DNA from: Porticoccaceae bacterium
Lineage (GTDB): Bacteria > Pseudomonadota > Gammaproteobacteria > Pseudomonadales > Porticoccaceae
Assembly (NCBI GenBank): GCA_028280905.1
Contig: JANQKW010000259.1
Coordinates: 1-35,063 of the forward strand
Length of the DNA stretch: 35,063 bases
Direction: 5' to 3'
The notes beneath the pieces were generated by a model that ran no database searches, had not been told where the DNA came from, and saw only the letters and a program-made list of their open reading frames with translations. Made by a program: the position numbers and the translations under genes. This document shows positions 1-9,818 of this stretch, piece by piece; position 1 is the stretch's first letter, and each line of letters begins with the position of its first letter.

Positions 1-16
1 CGGCCATCTGCGGACA

Positions 17-90
17 GTGTTTGGGACTCGCTGTGAACCCGTCCATGGGAGCTCCGCGTCGACATCCCTGTCGACGAGGGTCCCAAACAC
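17..90. repeat. Inverted repeat in intergenic DNA
   Basis: GTGTTTGGGAC (17-27) is matched exactly by its reverse complement at 80-90, with about 50 bases between the arms. It lies just outside the nested palindromes at 137-300. It could fold into a long-looped hairpin or be one end of an intergenic repeat. No reading frame here looks like a gene. Confidence 0.6.
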
Positions 91-136
91 TATCCCCAGA
101 CGCCCGCTTGCGTCGGTGCTACTTGTGACGCCGTGA

Positions 137-300
137 GTCCCGACAGGGGAGGTTTGTCCGGGACCAATCAGGCCGTGCTGTAAGTTTGCCAAATTGTCGG
201 GGTAGTCGCGAGGACGTGTTTGAGCGATAGCGAGTTACCGCAGCGCCGGCAATTTGGCAAACTTAACGGCCGGTCACAGACAAACCTCCCCTGGCGGGAC
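137..300. repeat. Nested inverted repeats (large palindromic intergenic element)
   Basis: An outer pair (137-158 with 279-300) is complementary over 22 bases with one mismatch. An inner pair (181-196 with 250-265) is a perfect 16-base inverted repeat containing AAGTTTGCC. A short stretch with the same TTAAGTTTGCC core recurs at about 3973-3983 after the AraC-type gene, which suggests a dispersed repeat family. The element sits downstream of the acyl-CoA dehydrogenase genes and may end their transcript or act as a mobile palindromic unit. No transposase or coding frame is present. Confidence 0.6.
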
Positions 301-396
301 GGGAACCTGGCTCCAACCTAAAAACGTCCGCTATTGGCACTATAAAACCTTTTCACGAATCCTATCTTGCAGCGCAAGCTATCTCCGAATAGCCCA

Positions 397-1554
397 TCAG
401 GCGTTGGTCAGAGAAGCAAACTTCTGTTGCTGATAGTCAGCATCACCAAAGGCAGTATTTATCATCATCAGGCGTTTCGCATAATGACCGACAGCCAACT
501 CGTCCGTCATACCCATAGCGCCATGCAGCTGTATCGCCTCACCGCCAATCAACCTCCCGGCACGTCCCACCATCACCTTGAGCGCCAAGATATTCTTTTC
601 CACCTCCGCGGCATGCGCTGGGTTATCCCCTGCATCCTCCTCAATGGAGCAGACCGCGCGATACAGCAGCGATTTAGTCTGCTCGCAGGCCATAAACATG
701 TCCACCATACGGTGCTGTAACGCCTGGAAAGAGCTTATCGGGACACCAAACTGTTCGCGGGTTTTGGTGTATTCGACGGTTGTATCATTGAGCGTTTGCA
801 TAATTCCCAATGCCTCCGCGCAAATTGCCACCATCACATCCTTCACCACTGCTTGCATAACGGCATGGCCGCCGCCTGGTTCGCCGACAAGCCGCGCGCT
901 GTCCACAGCAACGTTATTCAAGCTAATATTGGCGGCCAACTGACCATCCATTAAGCGCGCGGGGCTTTTATCCACGCCCTCGGCGTTGGCGTCGATAACG
1001 AACAAGCTAATACCGGCTTCATCGGTTTGTGCGCCATCAGTGCGGGCCGAAACAACCAGCTTGTCGGCCGCCATGCCGTTGGCCACCAGTGCTTTATTTC
1101 CATTCAGCACGAACTGGTCACCCTGCTGTTCCGCTGTGGTTTTGATATCCGACAATTCAAAGCGGCTCTGCCTCTCAAGATAGGCAAAGGCGCCCTGCAA
1201 CTCGCCCGCGATAATCTGCTCGATAAGGGCCTGTCGCAACGCACCGTTTTCACTGTGTGAGATTAAACCGCCAAACAGCAATACGGTTGCGACATAGGGC
1301 TCGACCACCAGCCCCCTGCCGAATTCCTCCATAATGACCATGGTATCCGTCGCGCCACCGCCATAACCACCGTCCTGTTCGGCAAACGGAATCGACAACC
1401 AGCCCAGTTCGGCGAATGTCTGCCAGTTTTCCCGACTAAATCCCTCCTGGGAATTGGTTATTTCGCGCCGGGCGTCGAAACTGTACTGGTCCTGCACAAA
1501 GCGCGCTATGCTGTCTTTGAGCAATTGCTGCTCTTCAGCTAAATTGAAGTTCAT
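397..1554 (-). CDS. Acyl-CoA dehydrogenase family protein (PimD-like small subunit)
   Basis: This 385-residue protein has the usual acyl-CoA dehydrogenase layout: an N-terminal helical domain, a middle beta domain and a C-terminal four-helix domain containing TREQFGVPI and the Q-LHGAMGMTDE segment. Its end (RLMMINTAFGDADYQQQ) resembles the small subunits of paired bacterial dehydrogenases such as pimeloyl-CoA dehydrogenase. The family uses FAD to desaturate acyl-CoA thioesters in the cytoplasm. It follows a second dehydrogenase gene by only 24 bases on the same strand, so the two are probably one operon and may form a heteromer. The acyl substrate cannot be read from sequence; a dicarboxylic acid, steroid side chain or branched acid are all possible. 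Confidence 0.9.
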   Translation of the reverse strand: MNFNLAEEQQLLKDSIARFVQDQYSFDARREITNSQEGFSRENWQTFAELGWLSIPFAEQDGGYGGGATDTMVIMEEFGRGLVVEPYVATVLLFGGLISHSENGALRQALIEQIIAGELQGAFAYLERQSRFELSDIKTTAEQQGDQFVLNGNKALVANGMAADKLVVSARTDGAQTDEAGISLFVIDANAEGVDKSPARLMDGQLAANISLNNVAVDSARLVGEPGGGHAVMQAVVKDVMVAICAEALGIMQTLNDTTVEYTKTREQFGVPISSFQALQHRMVDMFMACEQTKSLLYRAVCSIEEDAGDNPAHAAEVEKNILALKVMVGRAGRLIGGEAIQLHGAMGMTDELAVGHYAKRLMMINTAFGDADYQQQKFASLTNA

Positions 1555-1578
1555 TTGTCAGTCCTAAATTAAATGGGT

Positions 1579-2745
<1,167 letters not shown>

Positions 2746-2899
2746 AAAAAGCCCTCCGTTGGGTACAGACTATTGATTCAGGGGTATTGCTAAGCATGTT
2801 GTACTTCAGTCTAGACATATCGAACCCGCACGTCTTTGGGGTAAAATGCCACTTTCAAGGATTAAAGTGCCAGTTAATACAAATACTGAGGGTGCGCAA

Positions 2900-3898
2900 A
2901 TGGCGAAATTAGGCTGGCGGGTGGCGCTGCTGACGTACGACGGGGTTTGGACTTCGTCCGTCTACCCCGCCCTGGATCTTTTCCAAAGCGTCAATCTAAG
3001 ACGCATGACGCAACTGTTCAGCAGCGAGATTATTTCGCCCTCGCCCGACCCGGTACTGGCGTTTAACGGCCGGTTACTCGCCGGTGACAACCATATCGGC
3101 AACCCCGGTGAATACGACCTGGTTATTCTTCCGCACTTCTGGGGCGATTTTGACAAGACAATTCAACAATATCCCCAACTGCCGCCCTGGTTGGCGCATC
3201 AATATGCCAATGGCGCAGTAATAGCCGGTATCAACGGCGGCATATTCTGGGCCGCGGAAGCCGGGCTGTTGGATCTCAGAAATGCGACAACCCACTGGCG
3301 CCATTTGCGAGAATTCAAAGTGCGCTATCCCAACGTGAGCTGGCAGGAGAACCAGGCGCTGGTGGAGGATGGTGAAATCTACAGTTCCAACGGACAAAAC
3401 GCCGGCATGGACCTCACGATATACCTGGTGGAAAAATTCTGCGGCGCGGATATAGCAGCCGGCCTGGCGCGGGACATTACCTACGATTCGCGGCGCAACT
3501 ACAACCTGACGCTGTTTAACATAGCGGGCTTGAGGCAACACAAAGACCCCGGGATTCACAAGGCACAGGAGTGGTTGGATAACCACTACCAGGACGAAAT
3601 AATCTTCGAAAACCTGGCGGAACAGGTTGGCATGAGCAAGCGAACCTTCATTCGCCGTTTTCAGAAAGCCACCGGCAATAAGCCAACCCGCTACCTGCAG
3701 CGACTGCGGGTTGAGGCGGCCAAGCATCACCTTATCAACAGCGATGACAGCATCAAGACCATCAGTTTAAACGTGGGCTATCGGGATTTTGGCCACTTCT
3801 CAGAGGTATTCAAATCCATAACGGAACTCAGCCCCCGACAGTTCCGGTCCAGGTTTAGACCCGCCTACAAAGACCGGCGCAACCGGGATCACGCCTGA
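2900..3898 (+). CDS. GlxA-type AraC-family transcriptional regulator
   Basis: The protein has an N-terminal DJ-1/PfpI-like domain (from KLGWRVALLTYDGVW through the ATTHW segment) and a C-terminal AraC DNA-binding domain with two helix-turn-helix motifs (LAEQVGMSKRTFIRRF and ISLNVGYRDFGHFSEVFK). The nucleophile Cys of DJ-1 hydrolases is absent: the elbow reads GINGGIFWAAEAGLLD, so it is probably a ligand-sensing rather than catalytic domain. I chose ATG 2900 because GAGGG precedes it at a good distance and homology begins there; an in-frame ATG at 2846 would add 18 residues. It faces the dehydrogenase operon across a short intergenic gap, which points to control of that operon, its own gene, or both. 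Confidence 0.85.
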   Translation: MAKLGWRVALLTYDGVWTSSVYPALDLFQSVNLRRMTQLFSSEIISPSPDPVLAFNGRLLAGDNHIGNPGEYDLVILPHFWGDFDKTIQQYPQLPPWLAHQYANGAVIAGINGGIFWAAEAGLLDLRNATTHWRHLREFKVRYPNVSWQENQALVEDGEIYSSNGQNAGMDLTIYLVEKFCGADIAAGLARDITYDSRRNYNLTLFNIAGLRQHKDPGIHKAQEWLDNHYQDEIIFENLAEQVGMSKRTFIRRFQKATGNKPTRYLQRLRVEAAKHHLINSDDSIKTISLNVGYRDFGHFSEVFKSITELSPRQFRSRFRPAYKDRRNRDHA

Positions 3899-3941
3899 CT
3901 GACGAACGCCGGCGCCGCTGTCATTCACCTCTGCCGTGCCT

Positions 3942-3962
3942 GGCGAGAAACGCTATCTCGCC
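3942..3962 (+). terminator. Stem-loop after the GlxA-type regulator
   Basis: GGCGAGA and TCTCGCC form a 7-bp stem with a 7-base loop, 44 bases after the regulator's stop codon. No T-run follows, so this is at best a weak terminator or part of the dispersed palindromic repeat; the TTAAGTTTGCC core shared with 1-300 follows at once. Confidence 0.35.
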
Positions 3963-4056
3963 GCTGCGCGGCTTAAGTTTGCCGACTGCCCTATCAACAA
4001 ATAAAATGCGCTTTTGAACTGCTAACACCTAAGATAGCCAGAGGGGGCTTTCAATA

Positions 4057-6225
4057 ATGACGAACAGAACTCAAGTCGGCAGCCTACAGATTGCCGACCT
4101 AATCCTCGATCTCATCACCAACGAGATTGCACCCGGTACCGGCGTAGATCCGCAAAAATTTTGGTCGGAGCTGGAAAGCATCCTCACGGACCTGGGGCCA
4201 AGGAACGCCGCGTTATTGGCAAAGCGCGAAGACCTGCAACAACGCATTGACCGCTGGCACAGTGAACGCGCCGGACAGCCCCATGACGCCGCGGCCTACA
4301 AGGCATTTCTTCAGGAAATCGGCTACCTGTTGCCGGAAGGCGAAGACTTTTGCGTAACCACGGAAAATGTGGACAGCGAAATTGCCGAACAGGCCGGACC
4401 GCAGCTGGTGGTGCCGGTTAAAAATGCCCGCTTCGCCCTCAATGCCGCCAATGCCCGTTGGGGCAGCCTCTACGATGCCCTCTATGGTACCGACGCAATT
4501 CCGGAAACCGATGGAGCGGAGAGAACAGCCGGCTATAATCCGGTTCGCGGCGCCCGGGTGATTGCCTATGGCAGGGAATTGCTCGATCTGGCTGCGCCCC
4601 TGGAAACCGCCAGCCACGGTAGCGCAACAGCTTATCGCGTACAGGATGGCGCGCTGCGGATAACACTCGACAACGGCTCTGAAACCGGCCTAATAAATTC
4701 TGAAAAATTTGTTGGATATCAAGGTAATGTATCCGATCCTTCAGGTATTTTATTAAAAAATAACGGCATCCATATTGAGATACAGATCGACCGAAACCAC
4801 AGCGTCGGCAACACTGACCCGGCCGGTGTAAAAGACATTCTTATGGAGGCGGCGATAACCACCATTATGGACTGTGAGGATTCGGTGGCGGCGGTGGACG
4901 CCGAAGACAAGGCGGAGGTTTACCGCAACTGGCTGGGGCTGATGAAGGGCACTCTGGAAGACAGCTTTGAAAAGGGTGGCGCCAGCGTGACCCGCTCGCT
5001 CAATCCCGATCGCATCTATACGGCGCCGGACGGCGCGGAGCTGCGACTTCACGGCCGCAGCTTACTGTTCGTGAGGAATGTGGGACATTTGATGACCAAC
5101 GATGCGGTGCTCGACAAACACGGCAATGAGATTCCGGAGGGCATCCTGGACGGCATGGTCACCGCGCTTGCCGCCATGCATGACCTCAAGGGTAGCAAGG
5201 CGTTGGCAAATTCACGGACCGGCTCGGTTTACATTGTTAAGCCCAAAATGCACGGCCCGGAGGAAGTGGCTTTTACCTGCGAGCTGTTCAGCCGCATCGA
5301 AGCTGCGCTCGGCTTGCCAAGCAACACGCTGAAAGTGGGAATCATGGACGAAGAACGCCGCACCACGGTCAACCTCAAGGAATGCATTCGCGCCGCCAGC
5401 GAGCGGGTGGTGTTTATCAATACCGGCTTTCTGGACCGCACCGGCGACGAGCTACATACCAGCATGCTAGCGGGCCCGGTGGTGAAAAAGACCGAGATGA
5501 AAAGCCAGCCCTGGATTAAAGCCTACGAGGATTGGAATGTGGATATCGGCCTGGCCTGCGGACTGCAGGGCAAGGCGCAGATCGGCAAGGGTATGTGGGC
5601 GATGCCGGACGAGATGGCGGCCATGCTGGAGCAAAAGATCGGCCACCCGCAATCCGGCGCCAATACCGCCTGGGTGCCCTCACCCAACGGCGCCACGCTG
5701 CACAGTACCCACTATCACCAAGTGGACGTATTCGCCCGGCAGGATGAACTGAAAACCCGCCAAACAGCCAGCTTGGAAGACATTTTGACAATTCCGCTGC
5801 TGGAGGATCCCGCTTCGCTCAGCCCCAAAGAGATCCAATCGGAGCTGGACAACAACGCCCAGGGTATTCTCGGGTATGTGGTGCGTTGGATTGACCAGGG
5901 CGTCGGCTGCTCTAAAGTACCGGACATCAATCATATCGGCCTTATGGAAGACCGCGCCACGCTGCGCATTTCCAGCCAGCATATTGCCAACTGGCTGCAT
6001 CACGGGATCTGCAGCGAGCCGCAGGTTATTGAAACCTTGAAGCGAATGGCGGTAATAGTCGACCAGCAAAATGCCAACGACGCCAGCTACAGCCCCATGG
6101 CGCCGCAGTTTGACGGCGTTGCGTTTCGGGCGGCCTGCGATCTTATTTTCAAGGGTAAGGAACAACCCAGCGGTTACACGGAACCGCTACTGCACGCTTA
6201 TCGCATAGAAGCGAAGGCTTTGTAG
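4057..6225 (+). CDS. glcB: Malate synthase G
   Basis: At 722 residues the protein has the length of class-G malate synthases. It condenses glyoxylate with acetyl-CoA to malate in the glyoxylate bypass, letting the cell grow on C2 compounds and fatty acids. Catalytic positions are in place: R340 in LFVRNVGH, E433 in [12 protein letters not shown]460 in FLDRTGDE and D632 in [29 protein letters not shown] near residue 270 is also typical. The start has a strong GAGGGGG ribosome site. The gene is monocistronic, and its link to the acyl-CoA dehydrogenases upstream is metabolic (acetyl-CoA assimilation) rather than operonic. The stop codon directly abuts a truncated fur fragment on the other strand. 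Confidence 0.97.
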   Translation: MTNRTQVGSLQIADLILDLITNEIAPGTGVDPQKFWSELESILTDLGPRNAALLAKREDLQQRIDRWHSERAGQPHDAAAYKAFLQEIGYLLPEGEDFCVTTENVDSEIAEQAGPQLVVPVKNARFALNAANARWGSLYDALYGTDAIPETDGAERTAGYNPVRGARVIAYGRELLDLAAPLETASHGSATAYRVQDGALRITLDNGSETGLINSEKFVGYQGNVSDPSGILLKNNGIHIEIQIDRNHSVGNTDPAGVKDILMEAAITTIMDCEDSVAAVDAEDKAEVYRNWLGLMKGTLEDSFEKGGASVTRSLNPDRIYTAPDGAELRLHGRSLLFVRNVGHLMTNDAVLDKHGNEIPEGILDGMVTALAAMHDLKGSKALANSRTGSVYIVKPKMHGPEEVAFTCELFSRIEAALGLPSNTLKVGIMDEERRTTVNLKECIRAASERVVFINTGFLDRTGDELHTSMLAGPVVKKTEMKSQPWIKAYEDWNVDIGLACGLQGKAQIGKGMWAMPDEMAAMLEQKIGHPQSGANTAWVPSPNGATLHSTHYHQVDVFARQDELKTRQTASLEDILTIPLLEDPASLSPKEIQSELDNNAQGILGYVVRWIDQGVGCSKVPDINHIGLMEDRATLRISSQHIANWLHHGICSEPQVIETLKRMAVIVDQQNANDASYSPMAPQFDGVAFRAACDLIFKGKEQPSGYTEPLLHAYRIEAKAL

Positions 6226-6372
6226 TTAAAGACTTGGAAAATCTCGGCTGCGATAGACGTCCTCAGCGCTCAAATGACGCTCATCGGCGACGTCCAGTAT
6301 TTGCAAAATTTTTTGCCTAGGTGCTGTTACTTTCAATCCAGCCTTTCTCAGTTCCCTGTCTTCACCACTCAT
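6226..6372 (-). pseudogene. fur: Truncated Fur (ferric uptake regulator) N-terminal fragment
   Basis: The minus strand from ATG 6372 encodes 48 residues. The first 41 match the start of gammaproteobacterial Fur: RELRKAGLKVTAPRQKILQI, then ERHLSAEDVYR. Similarity stops abruptly at about 6250 and the frame ends at 6226-6228, directly beside the glcB stop. Full Fur is about 135-150 residues, so the rest of the DNA-binding domain, the metal sites and the dimerization domain are missing. This looks like a gene cut by a rearrangement at the edge of the island. A working fur must lie elsewhere. Confidence 0.75.
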
Positions 6373-6545
6373 GCAGCTTTCGCCCCTTATTTCGGTTAAA
6401 CGTAAGCAGCATTGTCCCAGGTTGCTTATTAGGCGGGAAGCCTATATTCCTAATAAACAATGGCGAATAAACGCGAAACACTAATATGCGGGTGGCCGGC
6501 TTGCCGGCGGCGGCGCATCCCTGTGCCGCTTATCAATCCGTCATC
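6373..6545. other. Intergenic stretch at the island edge
   Basis: This non-coding segment lies upstream of the fur fragment and may hold its old promoter. ATTAGG and CCTAAT form a short inverted repeat at about 6427-6453. The base composition shifts from GC-rich to AT-rich around here. I see no integrase, tRNA or clear attachment site. Confidence 0.4.
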
Positions 6546-6728
6546 TCAATAATTGTCGGGTTTTGCTTTCTCCCCCGGCTCTTGTATTCTCACCGTCTCC
6601 TTTTCGGCGCTTCCGGTCCCTTCTCTAAAATCGGCTACATCGACCACAGGTGGAGGCAGCAGTGGTAGAGGGTTACCCTGTGCGTTAGCCGCGGAGAGTG
6701 CTCTCTCGGTATCAACATCGGTAGTCAT
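6546..6728 (-). CDS. Small hypothetical protein, proline-rich centre
   Basis: This 60-residue ORF starts at an ATG with GGGAG six bases upstream, a better site than the in-frame upstream start that would give 78 residues. The product is charged, without a signal peptide or membrane segment, and has a PLPLLPPPVVDV stretch in the middle. I do not recognise a family. It is divergent from sctQ and shares the control region at 6729-6886, so it may belong to the secretion regulon as a small substrate or chaperone-like factor, but nothing in its sequence proves this. Confidence 0.4.
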   Translation of the reverse strand: MTTDVDTERALSAANAQGNPLPLLPPPVVDVADFREGTGSAEKETVRIQEPGEKAKPDNY

Positions 6729-6836
6729 AGTAAGCTCCCATTTTTCCCGCTGAACTACAAGATAAAGCATTAGTCTCGCCAAGAAAATATGTCGTTCGGC
6801 AGATACCTAACCAAAGTAATAATACTTCTGCTCAAT

Positions 6837-6846
6837 AGTCATAGAC
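6837..6846 (+). promoter_or_regulatory. AGTCATAGAC motif upstream of sctQ
   Basis: The 10-mer AGTCATAGAC lies about 40 bases before the sctQ start. The same 10-mer occurs at 20382-20391, about 30 bases before sctC, the first gene of the other plus-strand T3SS operon. It is a candidate activator site or part of a shared promoter. It does not match the HrpL or plant-inducible-promoter boxes that I know. Confidence 0.35.
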
Positions 6847-6886
6847 TGTTTTATCTATATCATAAGGACTGGCGAAATGCCTACCA

Positions 6887-8107
6887 ATGAAAAGACTAAT
6901 AGCGGCCTTAACAGTTATGGCTAAAGCAGTATCCAAATATAAACCCAAGGCAATAGATAAACTTGAAATGCAACTTGACAATCGCCTGTCCTCCAGTACC
7001 GGTTTGATTAGGTTTCCAGGTGTAGACGGGGAAGTATTTGCCGCCACCTGCGACCGCAGCAATGACGAATTTTTACCTCACCTGGCTATAGATTTAAATG
7101 TATCCGGTTTGAAGCTATCTGTGTTAATAGATGAAAAACTGACCAAAGTGCTGATTACTGACTCGGTAACCCGAGAAAACTTTGTTGAGCTGCCATTAGA
7201 ACTGCAAACTGCTGTAGTTGAGCATTCCTTACGAAAAATTTTAACCCATATAGAAAATAAAATTGAAAGAAGCGTAACGGTTAGCGCCGTATGCACAAAA
7301 AGTATTGACTTGCTTACAGAACAAGATCGAATTATCGAGCTTACCGATAAGAATAACTATCGGAATCCCATAGCTATAAGAATCAACAATGAGACCAGGC
7401 CGCTCATGCTCTTCGTTATTAAGGCGCTGCTCCCCAACACACCAGATTCAGAACATTCTTTTTTGAACGAGCATTTGCATGACATACCCGTTTCAACCTG
7501 GTTTGAAATGGGTACCTTAACACTAACCGATACCGAAATAAGTACGCTAACACCCGGCGACATTTTGCTTCCTGTCTGGTCACTTGGTAACCACAGCATA
7601 CCGCTAATCTGCCGTGTTGGTGGTGAACTTAAGGCACAAGCAACTATGTCTGAAGGCATCGTCACAATAGAATCCGAACTGCAATTTGACCCGGAGGCAA
7701 CCATGACTGACACAGAGGGCCAGGAAAACCCATTGAGTCAATTTACGCCCAAGGAAAGCGATAAGACTGATGAAAATTCTATAACCAACAGCCTGAATTT
7801 GGGTTTAAACCCAGGCGACGATGACGGGATGGACGGCATTGATATGCCGTTCACCGAAACACCCGAGCATGCGGATATCGTCGGCGATCTCAATATTACA
7901 CTGACCTTTGATATAGGCAGAAAACAATTGCCGCTAAAAGAACTGTACCGCATTACACCGGGCTACACATTTGAATTAGACCGTTCAGAGTACCAGCCTA
8001 TAGATCTTAGAGCCAATGGCCGGGTTATCGGCACCTGCGAGCTGGTGAGAATAAATAATAAGCTGGGCGCAAGAATAGTGGAGCTAAAGGGTGGAAATAC
8101 TCAGTAA
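6887..8107 (+). CDS. sctQ: T3SS cytoplasmic ring / sorting platform protein SctQ
   Basis: This 406-residue protein ends in a SPOA domain (about residues 333-400, including GDLNITLTFDIGR, LKELYRITPGYTFEL and the DLRANGRVIGTCELVRI strands) as in YscQ, HrcQ and FliM/FliN. It should form the pods of the sorting platform with SctK and SctL below the inner ring. It overlaps sctR by 17 bases at the head of sctQRSTU. A GGAGG site and ATG at 7693-7705, in frame, would give a separate 134-residue SctQ-C. The 5' start is uncertain: a better-spaced ATG at 6877 has an AAGGA site but is out of frame and stops after 15 codons. An N-terminal frameshift is therefore possible. Confidence 0.9.
   Translation: MKRLIAALTVMAKAVSKYKPKAIDKLEMQLDNRLSSSTGLIRFPGVDGEVFAATCDRSNDEFLPHLAIDLNVSGLKLSVLIDEKLTKVLITDSVTRENFVELPLELQTAVVEHSLRKILTHIENKIERSVTVSAVCTKSIDLLTEQDRIIELTDKNNYRNPIAIRINNETRPLMLFVIKALLPNTPDSEHSFLNEHLHDIPVSTWFEMGTLTLTDTEISTLTPGDILLPVWSLGNHSIPLICRVGGELKAQATMSEGIVTIESELQFDPEATMTDTEGQENPLSQFTPKESDKTDENSITNSLNLGLNPGDDDGMDGIDMPFTETPEHADIVGDLNITLTFDIGRKQLPLKELYRITPGYTFELDRSEYQPIDLRANGRVIGTCELVRINNKLGARIVELKGGNTQ
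7693..7705 (+). promoter_or_regulatory. Internal ribosome site and start for SctQ-C
   Basis: GGAGG (7693-7697), a five-base spacer and ATG (7703-7705) lie in frame inside sctQ at codon 273. The resulting 134-residue product would hold the acidic linker and the full SPOA domain. Internal starts of this kind produce the short SctQ form in Yersinia YscQ, Shigella Spa33 and Salmonella SsaQ. Confidence 0.7.
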
Positions 8108-8756
8108 GTTACCCGGAAGCTCAGTATACCTCAGCGCCCTGGTCATTTTCGGGCTGGGGGGTATTGCCGCCATTATTATGACCTGCTTCTTAAAAATGGC
8201 TGTTGTCATGCTGATAGTAAAAAGCGCTCTGGGGCTCCAGGAAGCGCCGCCAACCATAGCGATAAACGCACTGGCGCTAATATTGACCATGTATGTTATG
8301 GCGCCGGTAGCTTTAAGCAGTGTGGAAATCTTTAAACAATATGATATCGACACTGACAACCTGAACGATCCCAAGATTCTTACCGCAGCCAGGGCCAGTG
8401 CCGAGCCCCTGCGCCAGTTTCTTATAAAACACGCGAGCGAAACGGAAAAGCTATTCTTCGTAGATGCCGCCGCCAGTATCTGGCCGAAAGAGTACAGCCG
8501 TTCACTTAGTCCCGATCATTGGCTGGTGATTATTCCGGCGTTTACCGCCAGCCAATTAAAAAGCGCGTTTCAGACAGGCTTTCTTATCTACTTACCCTTT
8601 ATCGTTATTGACCTAATTGTCTCAAATATACTTCTGGCGCTGGGGATGATGATGATGTCGCCAATCGTTGTGTCCCTGCCTTTTAAGCTACTACTCTTTG
8701 TCGCGTTGGACGGCTGGAGCCGTCTACTTCACGGATTAGTGCTCAGCTATGTTTAG
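8091..8756 (+). CDS. sctR: T3SS export gate protein SctR
   Basis: This 221-residue protein of the FliP/SctR family has the N-terminal hydrophobic block with FLKMAVVMLIVKSALGLQ, a central hydrophilic section from about residue 90 to 145, and C-terminal membrane segments ending in LGMMMMSPIVVSLPFKLLLF. It forms the core of the export gate with SctS and SctT in the inner membrane. The start is a GTG inside the end of sctQ, with GGAG seven bases before it, so its translation is probably coupled to sctQ. Confidence 0.96.
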   Translation: MEILSKLPGSSVYLSALVIFGLGGIAAIIMTCFLKMAVVMLIVKSALGLQEAPPTIAINALALILTMYVMAPVALSSVEIFKQYDIDTDNLNDPKILTAARASAEPLRQFLIKHASETEKLFFVDAAASIWPKEYSRSLSPDHWLVIIPAFTASQLKSAFQTGFLIYLPFIVIDLIVSNILLALGMMMMSPIVVSLPFKLLLFVALDGWSRLLHGLVLSYV

Positions 8757-8762
8757 AGGATT

Positions 8763-9026
8763 ATGGATACTACAGAATTAGTATACATTGCGTCTCAGAC
8801 GCTGATTATAACGCTTATGTTGTCGCTCCCCACCGTTGGGATAGGCGCTGTCGTCGGCCTACTCGTAGGGCTTTTTCAAGGTCTTACACAAATACAAGAC
8901 CAAACTATCTCGTTCGCGCTGCGTATGGCGGCAACCTTCATAGTACTGCTGCTAACCGCCGGATGGATGGGCAGTGAGCTGTTCATATTCGCCGTCAATC
9001 AATTTGATCGCATTATCACGCTGTAG
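8763..9026 (+). CDS. sctS: T3SS export gate protein SctS
   Basis: This 87-residue protein with two hydrophobic hairpin segments matches FliQ/SctS in length and sequence, including the conserved GLFQGLTQIQDQTISF turn between them. AGAGGA precedes the ATG. It follows sctR by six bases and stacks against SctR in the gate helix assembly. Confidence 0.96.
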   Translation: MDTTELVYIASQTLIITLMLSLPTVGIGAVVGLLVGLFQGLTQIQDQTISFALRMAATFIVLLLTAGWMGSELFIFAVNQFDRIITL

Positions 9027-9035
9027 TTTGCTTTT

Positions 9036-9818
9036 ATGGGTGCGTTAGAGGAATACAAACTGCTTATAGCCTTGGTGTTAACCATTCCAAGACTGCTAAC
9101 AGTACTCTGGATACTACCATTTTTACCGGAGACCATATTGCCCAGGTCACTGCGCATAGCATTTGCGGTCAGCTTAGGGCTGATTCTCCTCCCCCTGGTA
9201 TACTCAGATTACCCATCCTATGAATTCAGATTGTTTGACGCCGCTGTAATAGCGGCAAAAGAAGTTTTCATCGGTCTACTCATCAGTTTTTTAGTCTCTA
9301 TGCCATTTTGGATTGCGAGCGGAATCGGCTACCTAATTGATTCACAACGCGGCGCGCTGTTAGGGATGTTTTTCAGTCCGTTTTACAACAGCCAGGTATC
9401 GTCCATGGGTGTGCTGTTGGTGCAGATTATGGGCATTCTGTTTATGGTCAGCGGCTCATTTTTACTGATGATAAAGTCTCTGTACTTCAGCTATTTATCC
9501 TGGCCCGTGTTCGCGTTTTACCCGGCGTTGAATCCTTCCGCTGTGGTACTTTTCGTTGATAAGCTGGCCGGCTACGCCTACGAGTTACTCAGGCTGGCAT
9601 CGCCTATTGTTATTATTCTGTTCGCCATTGACCTGGTAATGGGACTTATTAACAGGTTTGTACCCCAACTCAACGTGTTTTTTCTGTCGATGCCGATTAA
9701 GGGGCTGGTGTCTATCTTAGTTATCGCAATATATATACCCAATTTAACCCTTTCATTTGACGGGTTACTTAATAAAAGCCCTGAAGCATTTAACGAATTA
9801 GAACGTGTGCTGCAGTGA
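9036..9818 (+). CDS. sctT: T3SS export gate protein SctT
   Basis: This 260-residue, strongly hydrophobic protein belongs to the FliR/SctT family, with the AAKEVFIGLLISFLVSMPFW region (about residues 70-90), YLIDSQRGALLGMFFSP and a late INRFVPQLNVFFLSMPIKG segment. It closes the SctR5-S4-T1 gate complex. The ribosome site is weak, and translation is probably maintained by coupling within the operon. Its stop overlaps the sctU start by four bases (GTGA). Confidence 0.96.
   Translation: MGALEEYKLLIALVLTIPRLLTVLWILPFLPETILPRSLRIAFAVSLGLILLPLVYSDYPSYEFRLFDAAVIAAKEVFIGLLISFLVSMPFWIASGIGYLIDSQRGALLGMFFSPFYNSQVSSMGVLLVQIMGILFMVSGSFLLMIKSLYFSYLSWPVFAFYPALNPSAVVLFVDKLAGYAYELLRLASPIVIILFAIDLVMGLINRFVPQLNVFFLSMPIKGLVSILVIAIYIPNLTLSFDGLLNKSPEAFNELERVLQ

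Noticed and set aside
3074..3730. 218-residue minus-strand ORF inside the GlxA-type regulator
   Set aside because: It is a long antisense frame caused by GC-rich codon use; the plus strand has clear domain similarity.
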